From positions 372,001-436,000 of the forward strand of contig NZ_JOBH01000003.1 in the NCBI RefSeq assembly GCF_000717745.1: a stretch of DNA of 64,000 nt. Reading direction: 5' to 3'. The position numbers and the translations under genes were made by a program. Of this stretch, positions 51,209-60,063 are shown piece after piece. The stretch comes from Streptomyces violens (GTDB lineage: Bacteria > Actinomycetota > Actinomycetes > Streptomycetales > Streptomycetaceae). The notes under the pieces were generated by a model that had not been told where the DNA came from, searched no databases, and saw nothing but the letters and a program-made list of their open reading frames with translations. Each line of letters starts with the position of its first letter. The first letter of the stretch is position 1.

Positions 51209-52188
51209 CCCACACCGACGCCGCACCGGTACGCATCACCGGCTGGGACCGCGCCGCCATCGTCACCCTGGGCGGAGCTGGCTGCGCCCTGTCGTACGAC
51301 GCGTTGCAGCAGATGGCCGTCGCCATCCACATCCGCGGACTGCTGACCTACCTCTTCCCGTTCGTCATCGATGGCTTCATCGGCTACGGCGTACGCGCGG
51401 TACTGGTCATGCGCAGCGCCTCCCTGGGCGCCCGCTGCTACGTATGGGCGCTGTTCGGCACCGCGACGGCAGCCAGCATCTGGGCCAACGCCCTCCACGC
51501 CGTCCGCCTCAACGACCACCTCAGCGGTGACGGTCTCCGGCTCGGTGACGTCACGGTCGGCGTGCTGTCCACCCTCGCCCCGCTGGCCCTGGCCGGCGCT
51601 GTCCACCTGTACATCCTCATCGCCCGCCGCGCGGGACAGCCCGGACACAAGGAGGCGGCAATCGCAAGGGAGACCGTGAGTGTCCGGACAGAGCGGGGCA
51701 CAGTTGTCCCGGACAGTCGGTCGGGTCGGGGTGTCCCGGGCAGCCAAGCCGCTGTCCGGCCGGTCACCGGTCAGCAGTCCTCCGCGCTGTCCGCCGGGGT
51801 CTCCGCCCGGCCAATGGGCATCCGTCCGGACGTCCTGGACGAAGAGCCGGTCACCGCAGAATCCGAGCCGGTCAGCGCGTCCAAGGGCGCTCTGGAGCAG
51901 GGGCGTCGGAACGCGGCCCCCAGCGGAGAGCCCGGCACGAGATGCGGGCACACCGCCCCCACCGATGTGCCTGACCCGGAGGGCACCAGTTCGGCCGCAG
52001 CCGCTGAAGTGGACGATCTGCTGCGGATCGCCCGCCGCGCGGTCGCCGACACCGGAAAGCTGACCCGCAAGGTGGTCGCCGACGCCGTCCGTGGACAGCG
52101 GATCCCGCTGTCCAATGACCGACTGACCGAGCTGATGCAGCAGCTCCGCGCCGAGGCGGACAACCGGACGCTCCGGTCCACCGGCTGA
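51205..52188 (+). CDS. DUF2637 membrane protein (Streptomyces element type)
   Basis: 327 residues from GTG 51205. Four hydrophobic helices in the first 150 residues (AIVTLGGAGCALSYDALQQM, LLTYLFPFVIDGFIGYGVRA, VWALFGTATAASIWANAL, GVLSTLAPLALAGAVHLYIL) define DUF2637, found on plasmids and integrative elements and related by position to spread proteins. The tail is disordered and ends in a helix-turn-helix-like stretch (ARRAVADTGKLTRKVVADAV). Confidence 0.78.
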   Translation: MTHTDAAPVRITGWDRAAIVTLGGAGCALSYDALQQMAVAIHIRGLLTYLFPFVIDGFIGYGVRAVLVMRSASLGARCYVWALFGTATAASIWANALHAVRLNDHLSGDGLRLGDVTVGVLSTLAPLALAGAVHLYILIARRAGQPGHKEAAIARETVSVRTERGTVVPDSRSGRGVPGSQAAVRPVTGQQSSALSAGVSARPMGIRPDVLDEEPVTAESEPVSASKGALEQGRRNAAPSGEPGTRCGHTAPTDVPDPEGTSSAAAAEVDDLLRIARRAVADTGKLTRKVVADAVRGQRIPLSNDRLTELMQQLRAEADNRTLRSTG

Positions 52189-52323
52189 CCGCACGAAGCC
52201 ATTCGGCGGACACCCCGCCCGGTCACTCCGGACACCGGTCAACCGGTCGCCGGCAGCAGGGTGTCCGCCCGGCCCGGTCACTTCGCCCACCCCGACGTTC
52301 CTGTCCTCCGCCGAGGAGCCCCT

Positions 52324-52548
52324 GTGCGCACTACGCCACCCACTACCGACGAGATCGACGCATGGATCGCTGTCCTGAGCGCCCACGGCCACCTGCACCA
52401 CGCCGAGCCCGGCCCCGATGGGGCCTGGACGGTTCGGCGCACACCGTCGAGCAGGCCACGCACGCTGCACCACCCCGTCCTCGCCCTCGACTACATCGCC
52501 GAGGTCCTGCGCGAGGCACGCGTCGAAGCCGGAGACAACGCCCGATGA
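52324..52548 (+). CDS. small hypothetical protein
   Basis: 74 residues from GTG 52324 with GAGGAG upstream. Begins RTTPPTTDEIDAWIAVLSAH and is mostly polar. The stop overlaps the mobC-like start (ATGA). It is a small protein of the mobilisation operon, function unknown. Confidence 0.6.
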   Translation: MRTTPPTTDEIDAWIAVLSAHGHLHHAEPGPDGAWTVRRTPSSRPRTLHHPVLALDYIAEVLREARVEAGDNAR

Positions 52549-53174
52549 CGACCCCGAACGCCTCGGACACCCCGCGCGAGGGGCACCCGTACGACCACCT
52601 GGCACGAGGCCGAGCAAGCTATACCTTGCGAAACTCCCTCGCCGGACAAGCCGCCGAGGGAGTTTCGCAAGGGCATGCCCCCGCCCCAGGGGAGACGGGG
52701 GAGGCCCGGCACCAGGAGGCGCCGGACTCTGGGACTGCGACCGAGGGCGGATCGCAGCTGGAGGGGGAGAAGACGCCGAGCGAAGCCGTCGAGACGCGTA
52801 TGCGCCCACGCCTACGTCAGTCCCAGCAGCGCGACCGCGTACGCAGCGTCCGCCTGACCGCCGACGAACTCGCCGACGTTCAGCGCGCCGCCACCACGAT
52901 GGGCATGCGGGTCGCCGGATTCCTTGCCGACGCCGCGGTGGCCGTGGCCCGCGCTCAGGGTGGTCCACACACCTGGTTGATGGACCAGCGCGCCGTCGTC
53001 GGAGAGCTGATGCGCGCTTCCGCCCAGCTCGCCCGCGTCGGCAACAACCTGAACCAAGTCGCCAAGGCACTCAACAGTGGCGGCCAAGCCCCGTACGCCG
53101 AAGACGCCCTCGCCCGTGTGTTGCGGGCGGCAGCCCGCGTCGAGGCCGTCGCCACTGAGATCGCTAAGCGCTGA
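52545..53174 (+). CDS. mobC: MobC-like relaxosome accessory protein
   Basis: 209 residues from ATG 52545. The C-terminal 120 residues carry the MobC pattern: DRVRSVRLTADELADVQRAA, then MRASAQLARVGNNLNQVAKA, NSGG and a final helix. MobC proteins open DNA at oriT for the relaxase. The N-terminal 85 residues are low-complexity and are encoded over a perfect inverted repeat at 52624-52672. The relaxase starts four bases after its stop. Confidence 0.83.
   Translation: MTTPNASDTPREGHPYDHLARGRASYTLRNSLAGQAAEGVSQGHAPAPGETGEARHQEAPDSGTATEGGSQLEGEKTPSEAVETRMRPRLRQSQQRDRVRSVRLTADELADVQRAATTMGMRVAGFLADAAVAVARAQGGPHTWLMDQRAVVGELMRASAQLARVGNNLNQVAKALNSGGQAPYAEDALARVLRAAARVEAVATEIAKR
52624..52672 (+). other. 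perfect 18-bp inverted repeat, candidate oriT
   Basis: CCTTGCGAAACTCCCTCG at 52624-52641 and its exact complement at 52655-52672 enclose a 13-base loop, inside the 5' part of mobC. Transfer origins often have such repeats next to the nick site and lie beside mobC and the relaxase gene. The local protein sequence (YTLRNSLAGQAAEGVSQG) is low in complexity, which fits DNA-level constraint. Confidence 0.55.
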
Positions 53175-53178
53175 CGCG

Positions 53179-54912
53179 GTGGTGCCCGATATCTCTCTCG
53201 GCGATCGTACCTACGGCCTGCTCGCCTACCTCTATGGCCCCGGCCGCCGCGAGGAACACACCGATCCCCATCTGGTGGCCGCGTGGGAGTCGGGGCTAGC
53301 TCCCGACCCGGGCCGCGACCGGCAGGCGACGCTCAAGCAGCTGCAGGAGCGGCTCGACCTGCCGGTGCAAGCGGTACCGGAGCACCGCCGCCCGAAGCGA
53401 CACGTGTGGCACTGCCCGGTCCGTACCGATCCCGGGGACCGGTACCTGACCGACGCCGAATGGGCCGAGGTCGCCCGCCGGGTCGTGCACGCCACCGGCA
53501 TCGCCGAAGAGGGCGACGAGCAAGCCTGCCGCTGGATCGCCGTACGCCACGCCGACGACCACATCCACATCGTCGCCACCCTCAAACGGCGGGACGGCCG
53601 TGCCCCACGTCGGCACGACGACTTCAACCGCGCCCAGGCCGAATGCCGAGCCATCGAAGCCGACTTCGGCCTTCGCCAGCTCAACGCTGGTGACGGCACT
53701 GCCGCTAAGCGTCCCACCAGCGCCGAGCGCGCCAAGGCCGAACGCACCGGCCGCACCGCCACCTCGCGCGAGCTGCTGCGCGACTACGTACGCCAGGCCG
53801 TGGCTGGCGCCGCGAATGAAACAGAGTTCTTCCGCCGCCTTACCGAGGCCGGAGTACGCATCGATCAACGCCTCGCACCTTCCGGTGACGTCCTGGGATA
53901 CAAGGTCGCCCTGCCCGGCGACCGCAACCGCCACGGCGAACCGATCTGGTTTGCAGGCTCCCGCCTGGCCCCCGATCTCTCTCTGCCGAAGATCCGAGAC
54001 CGCTTCGGTGACGAGGGGGGAGCGGACGAGCGGCCGGCCGAGTCCCGTCCGCGTACACAACGTGGGGCACCGGCACGCGCACGACGCGCTGCTGCCGACC
54101 TCGTGGACCAAACGCCCTCCGCACTCGATGAAGGCGGTGAACCCGAGGTGGCCGCCCGCCTGTCGGGCTTGGGCGAAGTGCTCGACGCCCTCGCACAGAC
54201 CTCCTCTGCCTCGACCCGACAGCAGACCATCGAAGCCGCCCGCTCCTTCGAGCGCGCCACCCGATGGCACACCCGCGCCGAACGCGCAGAACATCGCGCC
54301 GTGCGCTCGGCCGCCCGCGGCATCATCCGAGCCGGCACCGCCCTGGGCCGCGGCGAAGACGGCGGCGCCACCGCCATGCTCCTGTCCACCCTCATCCTGG
54401 CCACCATCGCCGCCGCTCGCTGGCACACCGCCCGCCATCACGCCCAGCAAGCAGCCGCCGCCCACCAAGCCGCCCAACACCTGCGCACTGCATACCGCAC
54501 CACCGCGACCATGCCGATGCGCGCCATGCGCGACCACGGACGACGCCTCCCCGGCCCAGCCCGACACCGCCACCAGGGCACCGTCGAAGCAGTCCTTCCT
54601 AACCAGACCGACGAGATGCGCTGTGAACACGGCTTCGACGCCCTCCTGGCCACCCTCGACCAGGCCCAGCACGCCGGACACGACCCAGAGGCTCTCCTGC
54701 AACGCGCGGTTGCTCACCGCGAACTGGACACCGCCGACAACATCACGGACGTCCTCGTCTGGCGCCTACGCCGACTCGGCAACCTCCCCGCACACCCCCC
54801 TCGCGCCCGCACCACTGCCAAGGCCGCGAAGCAGCAGGCGCGAACCGCCCGGCCGCATACCGCCACACCACCCCGGACTCGGGCCCCACCCGAGCACCGG
54901 CCTCGGCGCTGA
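53179..54912 (+). CDS. relaxase/mobilisation nuclease
   Basis: 577 residues from GTG 53179 (GTG 53182 adjacent). The relaxase domain is the first 300 residues: the metal-binding HADDHIHIVATLKRRDG is the three-His motif III, and the likely catalytic Tyr lies near the N-terminus (YGLLAYLYGPGR). The C-terminal half is helical with a hydrophobic patch (AMLLSTLILATIAAA). It is a MobA/VirD2-type enzyme that nicks oriT and pilots the strand. No TraB/FtsK-like transfer ATPase is in the window, so the element seems mobilisable rather than self-transmissible. Confidence 0.83.
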   Translation: MVPDISLGDRTYGLLAYLYGPGRREEHTDPHLVAAWESGLAPDPGRDRQATLKQLQERLDLPVQAVPEHRRPKRHVWHCPVRTDPGDRYLTDAEWAEVARRVVHATGIAEEGDEQACRWIAVRHADDHIHIVATLKRRDGRAPRRHDDFNRAQAECRAIEADFGLRQLNAGDGTAAKRPTSAERAKAERTGRTATSRELLRDYVRQAVAGAANETEFFRRLTEAGVRIDQRLAPSGDVLGYKVALPGDRNRHGEPIWFAGSRLAPDLSLPKIRDRFGDEGGADERPAESRPRTQRGAPARARRAAADLVDQTPSALDEGGEPEVAARLSGLGEVLDALAQTSSASTRQQTIEAARSFERATRWHTRAERAEHRAVRSAARGIIRAGTALGRGEDGGATAMLLSTLILATIAAARWHTARHHAQQAAAAHQAAQHLRTAYRTTATMPMRAMRDHGRRLPGPARHRHQGTVEAVLPNQTDEMRCEHGFDALLATLDQAQHAGHDPEALLQRAVAHRELDTADNITDVLVWRLRRLGNLPAHPPRARTTAKAAKQQARTARPHTATPPRTRAPPEHRPRR

Positions 54913-54983
54913 ACCAGCAGGGCAATGCGCTGGACGCCGCCGGCATCACCTGTTACGGCTGATCAAGAACCACAAGGAGAACA

Positions 54984-55391
54984 ATGCACGCGATCGCCAA
55001 CAACCAGTTCGCCAGAGTCACCGTGCCGAGAGCCTCTCAGGGTGACGACCCGCTGCTGCGACTGCAGCAGGAGACCGAGGAGGACCGCCCCCGGATTCGC
55101 TTCACCACCCACCCCGACCCCATCACCATCACCGGCATCACCGTGATGTGCCCAGCCTGCGCCGCCCGCCGCGACTGGATGGTCATCTGCGACGTCCCCG
55201 GCCGCGTATTCCTCCGCTGCCGCTGCGCACACCAGTGGCACGAACCCGAACTCACTCGCGCCGACTTCGACGCCATGATCGGTGACCCTGACCGGAAGTA
55301 CCCCAGCCTTGAAGCCGCCGCCCGCCACACCGGACACGACGGCACCCTGGCTGGTACCTACCTCACCGGCGATTTCGACATCGGCGAGTAA
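54984..55391 (+). CDS. hypothetical protein with zinc-ribbon-like Cys
   Basis: 135 residues from ATG 54984 with AAGGAGAA upstream. Central Cys pairs VMCPACAARRDW and FLRCRCAHQWHEPE suggest a small zinc ribbon. The rest is polar with an acidic end. Follows the relaxase on the same strand. Function unknown. Confidence 0.65.
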   Translation: MHAIANNQFARVTVPRASQGDDPLLRLQQETEEDRPRIRFTTHPDPITITGITVMCPACAARRDWMVICDVPGRVFLRCRCAHQWHEPELTRADFDAMIGDPDRKYPSLEAAARHTGHDGTLAGTYLTGDFDIGE

Positions 55392-55727
55392 ATCTGACAG
55401 AGGAAAGGATCAGAATCTGGAACCTCAACATCTACTGCAACTCCCTCCATAGCTCGGCTGATGATGCTCGTAGTCCTCGCCCTTTCACCGTTCAGCTGAG
55501 ATTGGGGCTGAGCAGGGTGGTTGCCTTGGGGTATAAATAAGATTAGGTGGCCTTTCTATCTCAACAAGGAGACTGGACGGTCGAGAAGGTCAGGAGTTTG
55601 GGTGCGGGGCATCGGCAACGCCAACGCCTCGACATCACCGGAAGGTGTGAAGCGTCGAGCCGAAATAAGGGTGATCGCTTACATTTTTCGGTGTTCTTGA
55701 GGAACTCCGCGATCAGAGGTGAAGAGA
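55392..55727 (+). promoter_or_regulatory. AT-richer intergenic region
   Basis: Lower GC than the surroundings, with TATAAATAA near 55532-55540 as a possible -10 region for the gene at 55728. No coding frame of substance (the 68-codon frame at 55547 is unbiased). Confidence 0.4.
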
Positions 55728-56387
55728 ATGAGCGAGCGCAGTGCGTCAGTTGAGGGTGAGGCTGTCCCCGAGGGCGTCCATGCTGTTGTTGACAGCTATC
55801 TGAACGGTCTCGGCTCCCATCTCAGTCGTATGCTCAATAACCAGGCCACCGTTCCTCACGATGTGCGGGAATGGGTGCACAAGCAGTTGTATGCGGCAGC
55901 GCGTGTCACCTATCATTGCGAACAGCTGAATGCTTTCCTCGTGGCCTATGCAATCAACTCCGGAATCTCGAAGGATGACGTGTCATGGGCAATGGATCGG
56001 CCAGCGGATGAACTTGGTATCTTCACAACTGTCACATCTCAGAGGCTGCTCCAGGGCGTACTCGGAGAGGACCCCAAGGATCATGACGTCGAAAGCGTAG
56101 AGGATCACTTTGTGGCCAGGTCTGTGGTGGAGCATCGAAGCGAGCATCGTAGGCTCGCCGATGAGCTGATGGAGCTATTGCTTCTCCACCGGACCCCGCG
56201 CCATGCCGCAAGAGGCCTGTATTGGGCCAGTGACAAGACGAGGACAGCCATCCAGAACGGCTGGTACATCCAGGCCAAGCGTGGGCCGGGGAGGAAGTCG
56301 GACGATGATGCTTCCGGGGCGATGGAGACCGCCTCTCCGCCCCACCAGGTTGCTCGATCGTCCGTAACACCGCAAAGGTCGGCATAA
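55728..56387 (+). CDS. hypothetical protein of lower GC, probably acquired
   Basis: 219 residues from ATG 55728. Helical protein (VHAVVDSYLNGLGSHLSRML, VREWVHKQLYAAARVTYHCE) with a C-terminal segment PRHAARGLYWASDKTRTAIQ that could contact nucleic acid. Codon third positions are visibly less G/C-rich than in neighbours. It stands alone between two regulatory regions. No family recognised; a cargo gene such as defence or regulation is possible. Confidence 0.55.
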   Translation: MSERSASVEGEAVPEGVHAVVDSYLNGLGSHLSRMLNNQATVPHDVREWVHKQLYAAARVTYHCEQLNAFLVAYAINSGISKDDVSWAMDRPADELGIFTTVTSQRLLQGVLGEDPKDHDVESVEDHFVARSVVEHRSEHRRLADELMELLLLHRTPRHAARGLYWASDKTRTAIQNGWYIQAKRGPGRKSDDDASGAMETASPPHQVARSSVTPQRSA

Positions 56388-56561
56388 GACAGTCACCTCC
56401 CACGCGTTTAAAGTGGACCAATCCGCCCTGACTCGTGCGCGACCCGCCCCAGGCGCTGTGGCCCAGGAACTGTCCGTGGGTATGGCCGGTGCGGAGGGGG
56501 CTGTGCTGCAAGCGGCTGGACGAGCCGTCCGGGCCTGTAGGAGTCGACCGCAAGGCAGCCG

Positions 56562-56604
56562 AACGCCGGGGCCCCGCGAGCGGTGCTTGCGGGGCCCCGG
56601 CGTT
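56562..56604 (+). terminator. strong hairpin terminator
   Basis: Perfect 16-bp inverted repeat AACGCCGGGGCCCCGC (56562-56577) and complement (56589-56604), 11-base loop. It lies between the convergent genes ending at 56387 and 56707 and can stop transcription from both sides. Confidence 0.75.
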
Positions 56605-56706
56605 GTGAAGGGGGTGGTGCCGCCGTATGGAGACCGTTGATCTAATGCCGTCTTGTCGGCCAGCCGCAGGTGCAGATGAGAATGGGGGAGTGGAGCGCGG
56701 CTTCCT

Positions 56707-56928
56707 TCAGGGCCAGCTCAGTTTTGTGCGGACGGCGGGCGGGAGGACGCCTTCCTGGCCGCTCTCAGCGATATAGACCGCGCCTCGATCCGCCCCGGTG
56801 AGAGCCATTACTCGGCCGATGCGGTGGGCGTAGGGCCAGTCAGGATTGATTGCGAGGTAGACCGGTAGGTCGTGGTCGAGGATGTGCAGTTGGTGGAGCA
56901 GCTGCCCGACGGTCACAGCGTGTGGCAC
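56707..56928 (-). CDS. small hypothetical protein of the DUF317 operon
   Basis: 73 residues from GTG 56928 with GGAGG five bases upstream. Begins PHAVTVGQLLHQLHILDHDL and ends with TKLSWP; no motif known, but such proteins sit beside DUF317 genes in Streptomyces mobile DNA. It overlaps the end of the DUF317 gene in another frame. Confidence 0.6.
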   Translation of the reverse strand: MPHAVTVGQLLHQLHILDHDLPVYLAINPDWPYAHRIGRVMALTGADRGAVYIAESGQEGVLPPAVRTKLSWP

Positions 56929-58022
56929 GAAGACCTCCGTGTTGTTCTTTGGCCTGCGATTCTCGCGGATATCCGTACGTTGACTTGGACTGGGCCCGTC
57001 GATCCAGTCGGTGGCAGGGCGTCTGCCATTGGCGAACGCGAGGTGCAGCGGCCGGCCCCGCTTTGCTTGGGTAAATGCAACGAGTGCTCCCCTGCTGGCT
57101 GGAATCGGGGACGTTCACCGTCGGGGGCGGGCTGCCTTGCGGGTGGAAGTGTCGCCGCCGGCGCGCGATGGCGTCGGTGCCGTCTGCGGCTGCGGGTGGG
57201 TGACAGTGGTGCGGATACGGGCGGCATGGGCCCGCTTGGCGCCGGGTCGGCTGCACGCTGTACGGCGGCGGTGACCGCCGTCTGCTTGGCCTCCAAAGGA
57301 GTGGGAGCCCGCGGATGCGAGGAGGCTTCGGCCTTCACCGGGTTGAGACGCACCAGGTGCTCGATGTCACGGTGGAGCATGTGTCGTTCCCGTACGACGG
57401 GGGTGGGGTCGCTCATGGCGGCCGCGGTGGCGGCGATGAGGTGGTGCGGAGTGCCGACGCTGAAGGACGCCTCCGCGCGGGTGGCCCAGCCTTGCGGTCC
57501 GGACCACAGCAGTACTCGTTCGTCCAGGCGGCCGTAGCTGTGGCGGTCGATGAACACCCCGGCCTGTCGATCGGGCGCGAGGACCTCCACCGTGCCGCGT
57601 TCGGCCGGCCCGTGGGTCCATCCGGCATCCAGCAGGGGCTGGACGCTGTCAGCCCAGTACACCGATGTCGGTGTGAGGAAGCGGTCGCTCTCAGGGCTCC
57701 AATCCTCGGCGAGGGCTGAGGTGAGGCCGACGACGATCTCGGGTGGGAAGGCGTGGTTGAAGGTCGCCTGCCAGCGGGGTGGCGAGACGGCGTCCTGGGC
57801 TGCGGTGATCTTCCACAGGTCGTAGTTGTCGCCGAACCAGCCGATCTTGATGCGGTGGTCGGGGGAGGTGACGAGGAGCTGGCAGGGGCCGTCGTCGAAG
57901 GTGTGGTGCGGCCAGTGGGCGACCGGCTCGAGGCCGGGATCGCCGGCGTAGCCGGAGCCGGCGAGGTAGCGAGGTGTGACGCGGTACTCGTTCCAGTGCT
58001 CGATGTTGTACTCGGTGGGCAT
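56913..58022 (-). CDS. DUF317-domain protein
   Basis: 369 residues from ATG 58022. Two DUF317-like segments occur: WPHHTFDDGPCQLLVTSPDH with IKIGWFGDNYDLWKI, and a second with GTVEVLAPDRQAGVFIDRHS. The region after residue 250 is low-complexity. DUF317 proteins are restricted to Streptomyces-type mobile elements and are of unknown function. The reading frame is open upstream of ATG 58022 as well (see next entry). Confidence 0.72.
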   Translation of the reverse strand: MPTEYNIEHWNEYRVTPRYLAGSGYAGDPGLEPVAHWPHHTFDDGPCQLLVTSPDHRIKIGWFGDNYDLWKITAAQDAVSPPRWQATFNHAFPPEIVVGLTSALAEDWSPESDRFLTPTSVYWADSVQPLLDAGWTHGPAERGTVEVLAPDRQAGVFIDRHSYGRLDERVLLWSGPQGWATRAEASFSVGTPHHLIAATAAAMSDPTPVVRERHMLHRDIEHLVRLNPVKAEASSHPRAPTPLEAKQTAVTAAVQRAADPAPSGPMPPVSAPLSPTRSRRRHRRHRAPAATLPPARQPAPDGERPRFQPAGEHSLHLPKQSGAGRCTSRSPMADALPPTGSTGPVQVNVRISARIAGQRTTRRSSCHTL

Positions 58023-58360
58023 CAGGAAGGTTTCTCTCGGGTACGCCGTTGCGCTGTCAGCGCTGGTGGCGGGGGCGTTGTGGGGACGGCGCCGTGGCCG
58101 CGGCTGTCTGGGGGCCGTTTGGCCGTGTTCGGTGCGGGCGCGAGTCGTGCGGGCGGCGCGGGCTCGCCGGGCGTGCGGTTCGGACTCGGTATGCCGGCGC
58201 TCGCGTTGCAGCCGCCAGGCTGCCGCGCGGTACGCGGCGTGGTCCTTCCGCTCGCCCACGGCCAGGAGAAAGATCTCCCGCTGGTGCTGGGAGGAAGCGG
58301 GTGCGTCGCGGAGGTCGGCCAGCGCGTCGGGATGGGTGGCGAGGCGTAGCGGGCACTCAT
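58022..58360 (-). CDS. small hypothetical gene, frame uncertain
   Basis: An ATG at 58360 overlaps the previous stop as TGATG and its frame ends at 58022 overlapping the DUF317 start, a good operon layout. Yet the protein-like translation (CPLRLATHPDALADLRDAPA, HQREIFLLAVGERKDHAAYR) is in another frame that has no start and runs in frame into DUF317. A one-base change just after the ATG would join start and sense frame. I treat it as a gene with a probable frame error. Confidence 0.42.
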   Translation of the reverse strand: MSARYASPPIPTRWPTSATHPLPPSTSGRSFSWPWASGRTTPRTARQPGGCNASAGIPSPNRTPGEPAPPARLAPAPNTAKRPPDSRGHGAVPTTPPPPALTAQRRTREKPS

Positions 58361-59139
58361 CAGCGGCTGCGCTTCGTACGGCCCGTGCTCGGCGCGATCG
58401 CCGGTCCCCGGCTGGGAGCGGTCGGGCTTGGGCCGGACGAACTTGTGGTGGTGCGGGCGCGGGCGGCTGCCGCCCGGCGACCGAAGCCATCCTGCGGCTC
58501 AGGGGCGAAGGGCAGTGGCGAGTCGCGGGTGCGCATCCAGGTGCCTGCGGCTTCGGCGGTGGGGAAGGCGCCTTCGCGCACGGTGTAGGTGGCGAAGGAA
58601 GGCACGGTCTCTTCGAGGAAGATCCGGTAGGGCTTGGCGGCCGCATGGGGGTGGTGGTCGTACAGCAGGGTGCTGACCTGGATACCCTCGTCGAAGTTGC
58701 CGGGGTTGTCGGTGTAGTGGTCCAACAGCGTGTACCGGCCCTCGGGGTGGTGGCGCAGCTGGCGCTCCAGGCGGGTGGTAAGTGCGTCGGCCGGGCGCGG
58801 GCTCACCGAGCCGTCCGGCTCGATCGCCTCGGCCGGGCAGCCCCGGTGGATGAGCCAGTGCTGGGTGAGGGGGACGGTGGGTAGGCGGGCGGCATCGAAG
58901 GTGAACCTGCGGGCGTCCAGGTCGCGTTCGATGTGCATGCCGAGGTACTCGGCGGTGCCGGGGAGATCCCAGATGGCGGCGCCGTCGTAGAGCAGGAGGA
59001 AGCTGTGCCGTCCGTCGGCGGTGTGGTGGGCGGCCAGTCCCGCGTAGGTGTCGTCGCCGAGGGTGACCCAGTGGAAGTCGTCTTCGACGCGGCTGGAGGC
59101 GGGCTCGAAGCCGTCGATGCGGTAGTCGGGCGCGGCCAC
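58360..59139 (-). CDS. conserved hypothetical protein of the DUF317 operon
   Basis: 259 residues from GTG 59139, directly after the DUF4913 gene. Alpha/beta protein with GDDTYAGLAAHHTADGRHSF, LPLTQHWLIHRGCPAEAIEP-like His/Cys content, and a basic disordered tail. No catalytic motif I can name. Co-transcribed with its neighbours. Confidence 0.6.
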   Translation of the reverse strand: MAAPDYRIDGFEPASSRVEDDFHWVTLGDDTYAGLAAHHTADGRHSFLLLYDGAAIWDLPGTAEYLGMHIERDLDARRFTFDAARLPTVPLTQHWLIHRGCPAEAIEPDGSVSPRPADALTTRLERQLRHHPEGRYTLLDHYTDNPGNFDEGIQVSTLLYDHHPHAAAKPYRIFLEETVPSFATYTVREGAFPTAEAAGTWMRTRDSPLPFAPEPQDGFGRRAAAARARTTTSSSGPSPTAPSRGPAIAPSTGRTKRSR

Positions 59140-59140
59140 G

Positions 59141-59710
59141 TCAGCCGCCGTCCGCAGCGGGTTCGGGGCCGGCCAGCAGGCGGTGGTTCGGCCGCGTGGG
59201 GCTGGTCATGCACGCGGCGAACGGCCCATCAGGTGCCCGGAGCTGGAGGAGGGCCGGGTCGAGGTGGTCGCGGTGCCAGGTGGAGGGCCCGGCGAGGCCG
59301 GCCTCGTCGTCGGTGTACTGCTGCCAGGCCAGCCACAGCGCGTGCAGCCGCACAACGGCTTCGGGGTGCTCGTGCCACTGGTGGCACCAGGGGCGGCTGG
59401 CGGTGATCTCGCGGCCGTATACCGGCAGTAGCAGGTCGTACACCCAGGTCGCCAGCGCTGCCAGCTCCTTGGTGTAGGCACGGCCTGTGAGCGCCATGAT
59501 GCAGGACGATGACGCCCCCTCGGCACCGGTCTCTTCAGTCGGTGGTGAAGGGACGCCCTTCTGCGGTGTGGACTGTTCGTCAGTGAGGCGGCTGAGGACC
59601 TCGGCCTGTTGCTGGCCTTGCGCCACGAGCGCGCTGACCGTGGCGGCGAGGTCGTCCAGGTCGTGGTCCGGTATCCGCACCGGGCCGCTGTCATCGGCGG
59701 ACTCCGACAT
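59141..59710 (-). CDS. DUF4913-domain protein
   Basis: 189 residues from ATG 59710 with AAGGGGG upstream. After a disordered N-terminus the DUF4913 region reads LAALATWVYDLLLPVYGREI, WCHQWHEHPEAVVRLHALWL and GPSTWHRDHLDPALLQLRAP. The family is found in actinobacterial plasmids and integrative elements next to DUF317 genes; function unknown. First gene of the minus-strand operon 56707-59710. Confidence 0.78.
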   Translation of the reverse strand: MSESADDSGPVRIPDHDLDDLAATVSALVAQGQQQAEVLSRLTDEQSTPQKGVPSPPTEETGAEGASSSCIMALTGRAYTKELAALATWVYDLLLPVYGREITASRPWCHQWHEHPEAVVRLHALWLAWQQYTDDEAGLAGPSTWHRDHLDPALLQLRAPDGPFAACMTSPTRPNHRLLAGPEPAADGG

Positions 59711-60063
59711 TGATGCCCCCTTCGTACTCGGGTGGTGGGGCGTCGATGATCCGCAGAAGGATCGGCTTGGCCCGGCTGGGCAGCGGGGTGTAGGAGGAGC
59801 CTCCTCAGCCGGCCATGTAGTGGCGGCAGGCGGACATGGACGGGGCGAGAAACCGCAGCGCCTGAGCGGCTTGTTGCGGAAGGACCACGTTGTCCGTTGT
59901 CCGTTGTCCAGTACCGGGAATCCCACGAACCGTAGTGAGAGGCGGCCCACCTCGTCGGTCATCGGTGCGGTGTTGGCCGGACCGGCCCCTCTTTTCGGGC
60001 CAGATCGTGCCGGGAAAAGAAACCCGACGGCACTTCTCTTTGATTCCTTCGTAGGATCGGCTT
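59711..60063. promoter_or_regulatory. divergent intergenic region
   Basis: Between the DUF4913 operon (minus) and the SUKH gene (plus). No gene seen; in-frame extension of DUF4913 to 59962 is unbiased. Should contain both promoters. Confidence 0.4.

Noticed and set aside
53296..54717. 473-codon minus-strand open frame over the relaxase
   Set aside because: Antisense shadow; the plus strand holds the three-His relaxase motif and is coupled to mobC.
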